From NCBI GenBank assembly GCA_036278875.1, contig DASUKF010000030.1, positions 1-60,765 of the forward strand: a stretch of DNA of 60,765 nt, written 5' to 3'. Within the stretch, counting starts at the first letter, position 1. The number at the start of each line of letters is the position of its first letter. Shown here one piece after another: positions 17,648 through 25,165 of the stretch. This DNA comes from JANWLD01 sp036278875. GTDB lineage: Bacteria > Patescibacteriota > Saccharimonadia > Saccharimonadales > 2-12-FULL-41-12. The notes below the pieces were generated by a model. That model had not been told where the DNA came from. It ran no database searches and saw only the letters and a list, made by a program, of their open reading frames with translations. Both the position numbers and the translations under genes were made by a program.

Positions 17648-18126
17648 TTGGTTTTCTCCAATAGTTCTGACAAAAGGCCCTTACTGTCAGAGAATCTGTG
17701 CCTAAGGCTCATATCGAAAATCTTGTTCGTGGTCCTGACCACGCACCCGACGGATATGGTCGGTTGTATGCCTATTTCTATTATCAGGTCTTCTTCTACA
17801 TTCTGTCTGAACCAGGCGACCATCTTTTTCATTACGGCGGGTGACGGTTCTACGGCGAAGCTTACATGGATTTTCCGGGCACTGGTTCTGACAGCACGTA
17901 AGTTGCCTATCAGATGTTTGCGGTGAGTCTCGTCCAGAAGATTCAGCCCGTTTACCTCGCTGACTTCCTCCAACATCCGGGTTACCTTCGGCAGACTGTC
18001 CACCGTCTTCTGATCACGCAGCCCGGCCTGCAATAGATAATCATCTAGCTTCTCGGCCTCGCGTATGACCCTGCCCAGATCCAGCGGAGTTATGATATCG
18101 GGTGTTAGTTTGAACTTATCGCTCAC
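17644..18126 (-). CDS. atpH: F1 ATPase delta (peripheral stalk) subunit
   Basis: A 160-residue protein between b and alpha, the standard position of delta. Residues 1-85 are helical like the OSCP N-domain, and the C-terminal part (IEIGIQPTISVGCVVRTTNK, IFDMSLRHRF) matches the delta signature in which a DPSLIGGxxxR-type strand is followed by DxSLRxRL. Delta attaches the peripheral stalk to the top of F1, so its presence means a stator is kept. It ends in an ATGA overlap with atpA and starts 5 nt after atpF stops. Confidence 0.8.
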   Translation of the reverse strand: MSDKFKLTPDIITPLDLGRVIREAEKLDDYLLQAGLRDQKTVDSLPKVTRMLEEVSEVNGLNLLDETHRKHLIGNLRAVRTSARKIHVSFAVEPSPAVMKKMVAWFRQNVEEDLIIEIGIQPTISVGCVVRTTNKIFDMSLRHRFSDSKGLLSELLEKTK

Positions 18127-18131
18127 TTGTG

Positions 18132-18755
18132 TCAGGTCCCTGATTTAATATCTTCAACAATAGCCTGCTTATTGCGTTCCAGCTCACTCAATATATATTC
18201 CAGCTGGTCCTCAAGGCTTATTTGATCGCCGATAGCGCTTATTACGTAATGATTAACGATCTCCGACATATTATCTTCAAAACGCTTTATCATGTGCTGT
18301 TTCTCATTTTCAAAAGCCTCGTTCAGCTGCTTGAGCAATACCTGTCTCTGCTCCTCTATAGACTGCTGGGTCTTATTGATAGAATCCAGCGCTATATTCT
18401 TAGCATCCTGGATTGATTCCTCGTATTTGGTAAAGGCATCCTGGAGCGTATTGGTTATCTCCTTTTTCATATAATCATTCACCTGCGACGTGGTCAGCCG
18501 CAAATCCTGCTGCAGGAACATGGCGTTCTCGCCGATAATTTTTTCAAAATGCAGGCGGCCGCGGTTGCGCAGCTCCTCACGGAACTCATCGTCAAAGATA
18601 TGCTGGACGGCGTCTTCGGCGACCGATTTTATATCCTGTTCCTGATTTTTTGCATCCGGTGCACTGCCCATACGTAGAGCCACCCAGACGAAACCTGCCG
18701 TAGCGCTCAGCAGGGAGCCGACTATCAGTATTATGTTCACATTGTCTTGTAGCAT
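18132..18755 (-). CDS. atpF: F-type ATPase b (stator) subunit
   Basis: A 207-residue protein with one N-terminal transmembrane helix at about 7-27 (IILIVGSLLSATAGFVWVAL) followed by a long charged coiled coil (EELRNRGRLHFEKII, DAKNIALDSINKTQQSIEEQ, LNEAFENEKQHMIKRFEDN). This is the layout of F0 subunit b, though it is somewhat longer than the usual 155-170 residues and lacks the typical short TM-to-coil linker. Position before delta and alpha supports the call. It lies 18 nt after the stop of the exported c-like protein. Confidence 0.8.
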   Translation of the reverse strand: MLQDNVNIILIVGSLLSATAGFVWVALRMGSAPDAKNQEQDIKSVAEDAVQHIFDDEFREELRNRGRLHFEKIIGENAMFLQQDLRLTTSQVNDYMKKEITNTLQDAFTKYEESIQDAKNIALDSINKTQQSIEEQRQVLLKQLNEAFENEKQHMIKRFEDNMSEIVNHYVISAIGDQISLEDQLEYILSELERNKQAIVEDIKSGT

Positions 18756-18773
18756 TTGCCCACCTTAAGACGC

Positions 18774-19613
18774 TTAAAGCTTTAGTAGTAAATATACCCC
18801 AAACATACCGCAGATGAAAACGATGATTCCAAGTACGACCACTTGCAGCAAGCCCCGGAGTATCGATGATTTGGACAAAGGATTGCGGCCCATAGCCAGC
18901 AGGCTGCTTTTTGCGCCGCCGTAAAGCATAAGGCCGGTAAGCAGACTGGTAGCAAGGAATACTATACTGGCCAGCCAGATACGCGCGCCGCTGACCGGCT
19001 TTCCGGCTACATTGGAGGACACGTCGCGCAGTATACTGGGTACCGTCTGAAGCTTGGAATTTTTCTGCAGCGGATTTGCGACTATGGATATGTTCACGGC
19101 TATACGGCCCAGGTTTATCTTCTTATTGTCGGATTGCCGGGTAGTTGAGCCTATGCTATCGCCGGAACCGTTGAAGGCCTCGGCAGCTTGGCCGAGCACT
19201 AATGACTGGCTGGTAGTAGCCTTCATCGCTATGCCTCTTAGCGAAGATATACTCAGATAATCACCGGTTTTTATCGGCCCATTCTCGTCGCTTACCAGTA
19301 CTTTGTGCGTGCCCGAATCGGCTACAAATACCGTCTGGTCGGAGCTGGCGATGACGACAGGAGAATCATTCTTTGCTACCACCACGCCTTTCAGTTCGCC
19401 AAGCGTAGCCTGGTCTACCGGTTCGACTTTGGTATTGTCGCTTCTTTTTTCCTTGACCATAAGCCCTTGCTGAAGCGGCTCGTCGGATTTATAGCCGCGG
19501 TCTATTGACTGTGCCTGGCCGGTGCCGCTGAAAACAGCCGGTATGGACATGGCCAGGACCACCAGGAAAAGCAGTCCGGTCAGGATACGTTTATGTATGT
19601 TTGTTTTCAGCAT
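18774..19613 (-). CDS. Exported protein with C-terminal subunit-c-like membrane hairpin
   Basis: First gene of the F1 cluster, where subunits a and c would be expected. The 279 residues comprise a signal segment (8-28), an outside beta-rich domain (about 70-150; LGELKGVVVAKNDSPVVIAS, TGDYLSISSLRGIAMKA), a linker, and a C-terminal helix-loop-helix: helix 212-232, loop GRNP at 242-245, helix 254-277. The RNP loop and the glycine pair before it recall F0 subunit c (RQP/RNP loop), but at the spacing where c has its ion-binding Asp/Glu (18 residues after the loop Pro) this protein has Ile 263, and neither helix has a carboxylate. The outside domain recalls fibre-chaperone-like domains of other Patescibacteria. 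Homology to c is a hypothesis. Confidence 0.7.
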   Translation of the reverse strand: MLKTNIHKRILTGLLFLVVLAMSIPAVFSGTGQAQSIDRGYKSDEPLQQGLMVKEKRSDNTKVEPVDQATLGELKGVVVAKNDSPVVIASSDQTVFVADSGTHKVLVSDENGPIKTGDYLSISSLRGIAMKATTSQSLVLGQAAEAFNGSGDSIGSTTRQSDNKKINLGRIAVNISIVANPLQKNSKLQTVPSILRDVSSNVAGKPVSGARIWLASIVFLATSLLTGLMLYGGAKSSLLAMGRNPLSKSSILRGLLQVVVLGIIVFICGMFGVYLLLKL

Positions 19614-19684
19614 AAGTCAACTAGTTTAACCGCTTATGATTATACTCTTTATGTATCTCCTTAGGCAAACATACGGGAAGATGC

Positions 19685-20836
19685 CTATCCCACTAGTTCG
19701 CGCAAAGTTTTTACGGTCTGTTTTATATCTTCTTCGGTTGTTTCACGGCCCAGGCTGAAGCGCATGGAACTTCTTATAAGCTCGTCGGAGAGGCCCATCG
19801 AGCGAAGTACGTGCGACGGTTCTTCCGATGACGCGCTGCAGGCTGCACCGGATGCGGCTATGATCCTATGTTCTTCCAGCTCCAGCAGCAGCCGCTCGTT
19901 ATCCACCCCCGGAAAGGTTACATGCAAGTTGTTCGGCAGACGCTTCTTCATAGTCCCGTTTACGGTTGCTCCGTCTATCTTTAGTACTTCGTCATGCAAA
20001 ATGTCCCGCAGCTTCCTGACCCTGTCCGGTTCCGTGGGCTTTATCTGCCCGACAATCTCTATCGCTCTGGCGAAACCGGCTGCTGCAGGCACGTTCGGTG
20101 TACCGCTTCTTAGTCCCCTTTCCTGGTCGCCGCCGAAGATAAGCGGGTTCAACATAGTACCGCTACTGATGAACAATGCCCCGTATTGCTTCGGTCCGTG
20201 TATCTTGTCCGAATTAAAGCTCAGCATGTCCACGCCAAGTCGGCTGGCATGCATATCCAGGTATTGCGTGGCCTGGCAGGCATCGGTATGCAGATACAAA
20301 GGTCTTTCTATGCCTCGTTTTGCGCGAGCGCGTCTTATTCCGGCCAAGCCGGCAGCGATCTTGCTTAGCGGCTGTATAGTACCGACCTCGTTGTTCGCAT
20401 ATATGACACTAAGTAAAACTGTCTCGTCAGTCACCGCCTCCAGCAGTTTATCCGGATCTACCCGGCCGTCTTTTTCCGGTTTTATAAATGAAGTTTCCCA
20501 GCCGTTTTGACCAAGGTACTGAATGGGTTTCAATACGGAATCATGTTCTGTAGCCGTAGTGATTATATGTGCTCCCGGATATTTCGTAGCTGTACCGATT
20601 ATAGCCAGATTGTTCGCTTCCGTTCCGCCTGCCGTGAATGTTATCTCTGTGTGCTTGGCACCCAAAAAAGCCGCTACGGTCTTTCTGGCTTCTTCCAGTG
20701 CGGCTTTGGTTTCGCGGGCTGGCGCATAGGTCGATGAGGGGTTATGGAATTTATCGCTGAAATACGGCTCCATGGCTTTAAGCACCCTGGGGTCCATAGG
20801 CGTGGCAGCGGCGTAATCCAAGTAGATGTATTTCAT
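19685..20836 (-). CDS. iscS: Cysteine desulfurase (IscS/NifS family)
   Basis: PLP enzyme that converts cysteine to alanine and hands on sulfane sulfur. The 383 residues show FTAGGTEANNLAI (68-80), TEHDSV, the PLP-binding lysine in SDKIHGPK (K211), GTPNVP and the catalytic cysteine in SGAACSA (C333). In this genome the clear use is sulfur for MnmA (5723-6754); no Fe-S scaffold gene lies nearby, so an Fe-S role is not shown. Its start codon overlaps the end of tatD by 4 nt, so it is translated in the metG-tatD-iscS operon. Confidence 0.93.
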   Translation of the reverse strand: MKYIYLDYAAATPMDPRVLKAMEPYFSDKFHNPSSTYAPARETKAALEEARKTVAAFLGAKHTEITFTAGGTEANNLAIIGTATKYPGAHIITTATEHDSVLKPIQYLGQNGWETSFIKPEKDGRVDPDKLLEAVTDETVLLSVIYANNEVGTIQPLSKIAAGLAGIRRARAKRGIERPLYLHTDACQATQYLDMHASRLGVDMLSFNSDKIHGPKQYGALFISSGTMLNPLIFGGDQERGLRSGTPNVPAAAGFARAIEIVGQIKPTEPDRVRKLRDILHDEVLKIDGATVNGTMKKRLPNNLHVTFPGVDNERLLLELEEHRIIAASGAACSASSEEPSHVLRSMGLSDELIRSSMRFSLGRETTEEDIKQTVKTLRELVG

Positions 20837-21645
20837 AAATTAAACAGCCTTCCGGCATTATTTGATGTCGCTTCGGCAAACTTTTCGTACGGCTCGCCTC
20901 GGAGTTCGCTTAGGAATTCGGCCGTAAGCCTGACATGCTGCGGTTTGCATACCTTGCCACGCAGCGGCTTTGGGGTTAGGTACGGCGCGTCCGTTTCCAC
21001 TACCAATCTGTCCAGGGGCACTCTTTTGGCCATTTTCAGCTGATTTTCATCGCGGGTAAAGGTCATTATGCCGTTTAAGCCTATATAAAGCCCTTTATTT
21101 AGTGCTTCGTCAAGGTTCTGTGTATCAGACGTGTAGCTATGCAGAACTCCTCCTACGGCCCCAAAATTGCTTACAATGGGCCAAAAATCGTCAAAAGCCT
21201 CGCGGATATGAAAAATTACCGGCAGTTTCCTGTCTGTGGCCAGCTGCAGGAACATTTCCAGCAATTTTATCTGTTCTTTCTTGGGTGAATGTTCATAGTA
21301 ATAATCCAGGCCCACTTCCCCTATAGCCGCGACTTTCGGCTTGCCGGCGAGCTCTTCAAATGCAGACAAGTCCTTGTGCTTCGATAAAAACTCTTTCGCT
21401 TCATGAGGATGCGTTCCGATTGTCGCCCGGCAGTTATCGCGGGTCTGGACGAAGTCCACCGCATCCAGGCTATCTTCCAAATCCGTACCAACGCATATCA
21501 GCCTGTCTACGCCCGCTTCGATGGCGGAGTTTATCAGCGCATCCGGGTCTGTTTCATTGGCCTCCTGCCATTTCTTGGCCGTAAAATCATCGCGGGTCGG
21601 CTTGGCCGCATGTATATGACAGTGCGTATCGGTCAGACCGCTCAT
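20833..21645 (-). CDS. tatD: TatD-family metal-dependent DNase
   Basis: A 270-residue TIM-barrel hydrolase. Metal-site motifs are in family order: TDTHCHIHA (6-13), IGEVGLDYYY, VIFHIREAF, LHSYTSD and VVETDAPYLTPKPLRGK. TatD proteins act as 3'-5' exonucleases or deoxyribonucleases in repair and nucleic acid turnover. The gene lies between metG and iscS; its ATG overlaps the metG stop as ATGA. The metG-tatD pairing is common in bacteria, often followed by rsmA; here rsmA is elsewhere (35469-36254). Confidence 0.93.
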   Translation of the reverse strand: MSGLTDTHCHIHAAKPTRDDFTAKKWQEANETDPDALINSAIEAGVDRLICVGTDLEDSLDAVDFVQTRDNCRATIGTHPHEAKEFLSKHKDLSAFEELAGKPKVAAIGEVGLDYYYEHSPKKEQIKLLEMFLQLATDRKLPVIFHIREAFDDFWPIVSNFGAVGGVLHSYTSDTQNLDEALNKGLYIGLNGIMTFTRDENQLKMAKRVPLDRLVVETDAPYLTPKPLRGKVCKPQHVRLTAEFLSELRGEPYEKFAEATSNNAGRLFNL

Positions 21646-23090
21646 GACTTTCTGGGCTGCTCGGTCTTCGGGAACAAGTTCGACTGGCTGGGTTTGATTA
21701 CACCGGTTTCAAAAATCTCTTTTATCTTAGCCGACGTGTCCGGCAGGAACGGTTTGAGCAGTTCGCTTATCTCCAGCAAATCACTGCACATATAAGCCAG
21801 CACCTGCTGGAGATGCTCGGCGTCGTTTGACTTGGCAATTACCCACGGTTTCTGCTCGTCGATGTACTGGTTCAGCCCGCGTATCTGCTCCCAGACTTCT
21901 TCCAGTGCGCGGTCAAAACGGCAATCGTCCAGATATTTATGATATTGGGCGCTGTCATGTTCGGACGGCGGAATATCGCCTATGACGCCCTTTTGATACT
22001 TGGTAATCATGGCTTCGGTACGGCTGACAGCATTGCCCAGCTCGTTGGCCAGCTCGCCGTTATAAGCACTCTCGAACTTCTCCCAGGTGAAATCGCCGTC
22101 ACCATAGCTCGGAGTATGGCGCAGGACATAATATCTAAGCGCGTCTATGCCGTGTTTTTCAACCACTTCGCGCGGGTGGATGACATTGCCCAGGGATTTG
22201 CTTATCTTCTGACCGTCGATGTTTATGAAGCCGTGAATATAAAGCGTCTTCGGCAGTGCGACACCCAGGCCCATCAGCATTCCGGGCCAGATAAGAGCAT
22301 GGAATCGCGAAATGTCCTTGCCGATAACCTGCACATCGGCCGGCCAGAAATCTTTGAAATCCTGGTTCTCCGGATATCCCAGCACGGTTATGTAGTTCAT
22401 CAGCGCCTCGAACCAGACATACATGACCTGGGTCGGGCTGTCCGGCACCGGAATTCCCCAGGATATCTTGTCTTTGGGACGCGATATGCTGACGTCTTCC
22501 AGACCTTCCTTTATGATGCCCAGTATCTCGTTCTTGCGTGTGTTGGGAATGATGCGTAAACTGCCGCCGGTGATTGCTTCGCTTATCTGTTTTGTAAAGG
22601 CCGTGAGCTTGAAGAAATAATTCTCTTCTTCCAGCCTCTCATAAGGCCGGTTGTGTATCGGGCAGATACCTTTATTCTCCTTGGCTACCGATTCGGTAAC
22701 GAAGGCTTCGCACCCGGTACAGTACCAACCGCTGTATTTGGATTTATAAATGAATTTCTCCAGTGACTTCCATATTAATGCGGCCCTTTGTTCATGTCCC
22801 GGGTCGGTAGTGCGGATAAAACGGTCGTTGCTCATATTCACCAGCGGGCCCAGGTCGCGCCACCGGGCGCTCATTTCGTCGGCATATTCGCGGATAGGTT
22901 TCTTCAGCTCGTCGGCTTTTTCCTGTATCTTGCCGCCGTGTTCGTCCGTGCCGGTGCTGAGGATGACTTTTTTGCCCTGCTGACGGGCATAGCGCGCTAA
23001 GACATCGGCGGTCAACAGTTCGTAGGTGTGCCCTATGTGCGGTTCGCCGTTTATGTATGGTATCGATGTAGTTACGTAATAATTATCCAT
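21642..23090 (-). CDS. metG: Methionine-tRNA ligase, short form
   Basis: Charges tRNA-Met. The 482 residues contain HIGH at 18-21, a single zinc knuckle in the CP domain (CTGC at 124-127 and CPIH at 143-146, so three Cys plus one His), the WFEAL segment and the KMSKS-class loop KISKS at 295-299, then the helical anticodon-binding domain (NELGNAVSRTEAM). The C-terminal tRNA-binding (EMAP-like) domain of longer enzymes is absent, which is common. It starts one base after the stop of the TerC-like gene and overlaps tatD. Confidence 0.95.
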   Translation of the reverse strand: MDNYYVTTSIPYINGEPHIGHTYELLTADVLARYARQQGKKVILSTGTDEHGGKIQEKADELKKPIREYADEMSARWRDLGPLVNMSNDRFIRTTDPGHEQRAALIWKSLEKFIYKSKYSGWYCTGCEAFVTESVAKENKGICPIHNRPYERLEEENYFFKLTAFTKQISEAITGGSLRIIPNTRKNEILGIIKEGLEDVSISRPKDKISWGIPVPDSPTQVMYVWFEALMNYITVLGYPENQDFKDFWPADVQVIGKDISRFHALIWPGMLMGLGVALPKTLYIHGFINIDGQKISKSLGNVIHPREVVEKHGIDALRYYVLRHTPSYGDGDFTWEKFESAYNGELANELGNAVSRTEAMITKYQKGVIGDIPPSEHDSAQYHKYLDDCRFDRALEEVWEQIRGLNQYIDEQKPWVIAKSNDAEHLQQVLAYMCSDLLEISELLKPFLPDTSAKIKEIFETGVIKPSQSNLFPKTEQPRKS

Positions 23091-24134
23091 CTATGCTCTT
23101 GTCCCGGCCCTTTTGGACTCTATGTATGATTGTAATACCGCCGTAGCTATAAATGCCACTCCGGCAAGCCCGGCAACGAATTCCGATATCTCGAACTTCA
23201 ATGAGAGGAGCATTATAAGCGCCAGGATTCCTATGGCATAATGCGCACCGTGTTCCATATATTTATACTGTTCCAGCACACCATGACGCAGCATGTGAAG
23301 TGTCAGAACCCGCACATAAAGCGCGCCGATGCCCAGACCCACGGCTATCAAAAATATCTGGTTGGTTATGGCGAACGCGCCGATGACGCCGTCCAGGCTG
23401 AAGCTGGCATCAACCATGTTCAAATACAAAAAGCCTATCAGGCCAGCCTTGAAGCCGGTGCTGGCGATAGCTTTTGCGCCGCCGCTTTTTCTGGTTTTTT
23501 CAAGCAGCGTGTCTATGGAGTTTATAGCCAGGTAGGAAAACAGTCCGATTATGCCGCTAGTCAGTACCACATGCTGTTCGTGGCCGCCGACCAGCTTTGA
23601 CATCCATAGCGTCACACCCAGCGCTATTATCACGCTCAGGCTCTCCAGCTTTCCTGCATTCTGCAGCAGCGTTTCGACTTTTTTCAACCATTTCGTCCGG
23701 CGTTTTTCAAAGAAGAAATCGAGGAAAATCATCAGCAGGAAAATACCGCCGAATGCGGATATGACCGGATGTGCTTCGCTCAGATGCTCGCCGTATTGCT
23801 CCGGATGGTTCAGAGCCAAATCCGTGACCGTACTTATCGATAAGCCGGAAGCCCAGACAACGATATAAAGTGGCAGTAATACCCTGACGATGAAGACGGC
23901 TATGAATATTCCGACTGTCAGGAACGCCTGCTGCCAGGCTGGGCTCATGCGCTGAAGTATGCGGGTGTTGATGACGGCGTTGTCCACGCTGAAAGTGATT
24001 TCAAGAGCCGCCAGCACAAGTACCAGAATCAACGCGGAAAGGCCGGCCCGGGCACCTACGAAAGCAATGAGCGCCAGAGAAACCAGAGTAGATATAGCAT
24101 AAATCCGTGCGAGAGAGGGCTTTTTGTCTGACAT
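23091..24134 (-). CDS. DUF475 / TerC-like integral membrane protein
   Basis: A 347-residue protein with about nine hydrophobic helices. The N-terminal region has the TerC-superfamily signature FSVDNAVI near residue 47, and a second acidic pair occurs in NMVDASFSLDGVIGAFAITN. These Asp/Asn-rich intramembrane motifs are proposed metal-ion (for example Mn) sites in TerC proteins. It matches the DUF475 family. Its exact substrate is unknown. TAAAAT at 24145-24150 lies 10 nt before the ATG, so it heads the operon DUF475-metG-tatD-iscS with a probable leaderless transcript. Confidence 0.85.
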   Translation of the reverse strand: MSDKKPSLARIYAISTLVSLALIAFVGARAGLSALILVLVLAALEITFSVDNAVINTRILQRMSPAWQQAFLTVGIFIAVFIVRVLLPLYIVVWASGLSISTVTDLALNHPEQYGEHLSEAHPVISAFGGIFLLMIFLDFFFEKRRTKWLKKVETLLQNAGKLESLSVIIALGVTLWMSKLVGGHEQHVVLTSGIIGLFSYLAINSIDTLLEKTRKSGGAKAIASTGFKAGLIGFLYLNMVDASFSLDGVIGAFAITNQIFLIAVGLGIGALYVRVLTLHMLRHGVLEQYKYMEHGAHYAIGILALIMLLSLKFEISEFVAGLAGVAFIATAVLQSYIESKRAGTRA

Positions 24135-24144
24135 TATTTAGGAT

Positions 24145-24150
24145 ATTTTA
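24145..24150 (-). promoter_or_regulatory. -10 box TAAAAT of the DUF475-metG-tatD-iscS operon
   Basis: Minus-strand TAAAAT with 10 nt to the ATG at 24134 and no ribosome binding site in between. This region is divergent from the tmRNA promoter. Confidence 0.4.
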
Positions 24151-24175
24151 ACTGAGAAACAAGGATATTACCACC

Positions 24176-24204
24176 TTGCTGAAAGGTTATTCTTATGCTA
24201 TAAT
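24176..24204 (+). promoter_or_regulatory. Promoter of ssrA
   Basis: TTGCTG at 24176-24181, a 17-nt spacer, then a perfect TATAAT at 24199-24204. Transcription would start near 24211, a few bases before the mature tmRNA 5' end at 24216. Confidence 0.7.
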
Positions 24205-24215
24205 TGTTGATTCAT

Positions 24216-24631
24216 GGGGCTGATTTTAGCTCGACATCGGACTTTTACAAGTTGACTCCGCAAGCCGCTTGCCAGCGTCATAGGCAAACTTGAATAAATG
24301 CAAAGTCATTTACTCAGCGTATAGCTAGCGCTATTAGCGAAAAAGCTTCGGCTTTTGCCGCTATGTTCAGCGTTCCAGCTTTCGCGACAGCTGCAGTTTA
24401 ATTACCGTAGCCGTGAACGGTTCGACATCAGATAGAATCGCTGCACGTCATATTTTCTGATTGCTCGGAGATTACCCTCTTCCATAATCTCCGCTAAGAC
24501 TTTGGAGGATAGATAGTTGGCTTTTTGTCTGTTTACCGGTCAGTTATCGAGATTTTATAAACAGACTAAGCTTGTAGACGAACAACGACGTAAACTGATG
24601 GACGCGGGAGCATTACCCGCCAGCTCCACCA
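24216..24631 (+). ncRNA. ssrA: tmRNA (transfer-messenger RNA)
   Basis: Rescues stalled ribosomes. The 5' end GGGGCTG pairs with CAGCTCC at 24621-24627, followed by discriminator A and an encoded CCA, giving the alanyl-tRNA-like acceptor. The D-arm remnant keeps CTCGACATCGG, and the 3' part keeps the conserved GGACGCGGG...CCCGCC T-stem. A GCAAAC resume codon at 24284 opens the tag frame ANLNKCKVIYSAYS, ended by TAG at 24326. Two features are odd: the T-loop reads AGCATTA rather than TTCRANY, and the tag does not end in LAA. The interior has several hairpins fitting the usual pseudoknots. Length 416 nt is somewhat above the usual 350-390. Confidence 0.9.
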
Positions 24632-24636
24632 AAAAC

Positions 24637-24664
24637 GCATCAGAGAAATCTGGTGCTTTTTTAT
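24637..24664 (+). terminator. Terminator of ssrA (first copy of a repeated 28-nt unit)
   Basis: Hairpin GCATCAGA / TCTGGTGC (8 pairs including one G-T) with a GAAA loop, followed by TTTTTT. It begins 5 nt after the tmRNA CCA. A 27/28 identical copy lies at 25134-25161. Confidence 0.8.
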
Positions 24665-24724
24665 TCCTGCTCATGCTTGCAGTAATTTGACTTCTTTGAT
24701 TAGATATTATAAATAAGGGATTTA

Positions 24725-25102
24725 ATGAACAAGGAACAATTTGAAAACGGTGTAGTCGAAGTGGTAAACACAGCCCACATGAATGGCGAGGCTAGTGTGT
24801 ATGGTTTCGAAACTGCTGAGGTCATGAGCCAACGAATAGCAGAAGATAAGTCAGACCTTTTTCGCTATCGCGCCGCAAATAAGGTTTTGTCATTTTTTGG
24901 AATAAAGAAACCGCTTGAGCAAGTCATTACAGGGCCGTCATCGGGCAGGCTTTATCCTGCGCTAGCCAAACTAGAAGGACTCGGAATTTTACAGTCTCAT
25001 TGGCAGAAAGTAACCGAGGCACCAAATGCAAGACGACGACGTTTGTATCAGCTGGCAGTTTCGCCCGACGAAGAGCCTGTAGCGTCCATGCTGGATGAAT
25101 AG
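24725..25102 (+). CDS. PadR-like winged-helix regulator
   Basis: A 125-residue soluble protein. The C-terminal half fits the PadR DNA-binding domain: GPSSGRLYPALAKLEGLGIL (helix 3 and wing entry) followed by NARRRRLYQLAV, the pattern of SGTLYPxLxRLExxGLI ... RRxYxLT in PadR. The N-terminal part has YGFETAEVMSQRI, matching the start of PadR (YGYEIxxxL), but about 35 extra residues separate the two halves. It lies alone between two nearly identical 28-nt units downstream of the tmRNA, so it may have arrived with that duplication. No target gene can be named. Confidence 0.7.
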   Translation: MNKEQFENGVVEVVNTAHMNGEASVYGFETAEVMSQRIAEDKSDLFRYRAANKVLSFFGIKKPLEQVITGPSSGRLYPALAKLEGLGILQSHWQKVTEAPNARRRRLYQLAVSPDEEPVASMLDE

Positions 25103-25133
25103 TTATTCATTGAGCACATGCTTTGCAATATAG

Positions 25134-25161
25134 GCATCAGAGAAATCCGGTGCTTTTTTAT
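25134..25161 (+). terminator. Terminator of the PadR-like gene (second copy of the 28-nt unit)
   Basis: Differs from the ssrA terminator by a single base (C for T in the descending stem), with the same GAAA loop and T-run. It sits 31 nt after the PadR-like stop codon. Confidence 0.7.
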
Positions 25162-25165
25162 AGAG

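Noticed and set aside
19764..20510. A plus-strand open frame of 248 codons, Ser-rich
   Set aside because: Antisense to iscS with intact catalytic motifs; the Ser-rich composition is what the complementary strand of this codon usage yields.
24135..24725. Possible additional protein gene in the long gap between DUF475 and the PadR-like gene
   Set aside because: The interval is fully explained by the tmRNA with its promoter and terminator.
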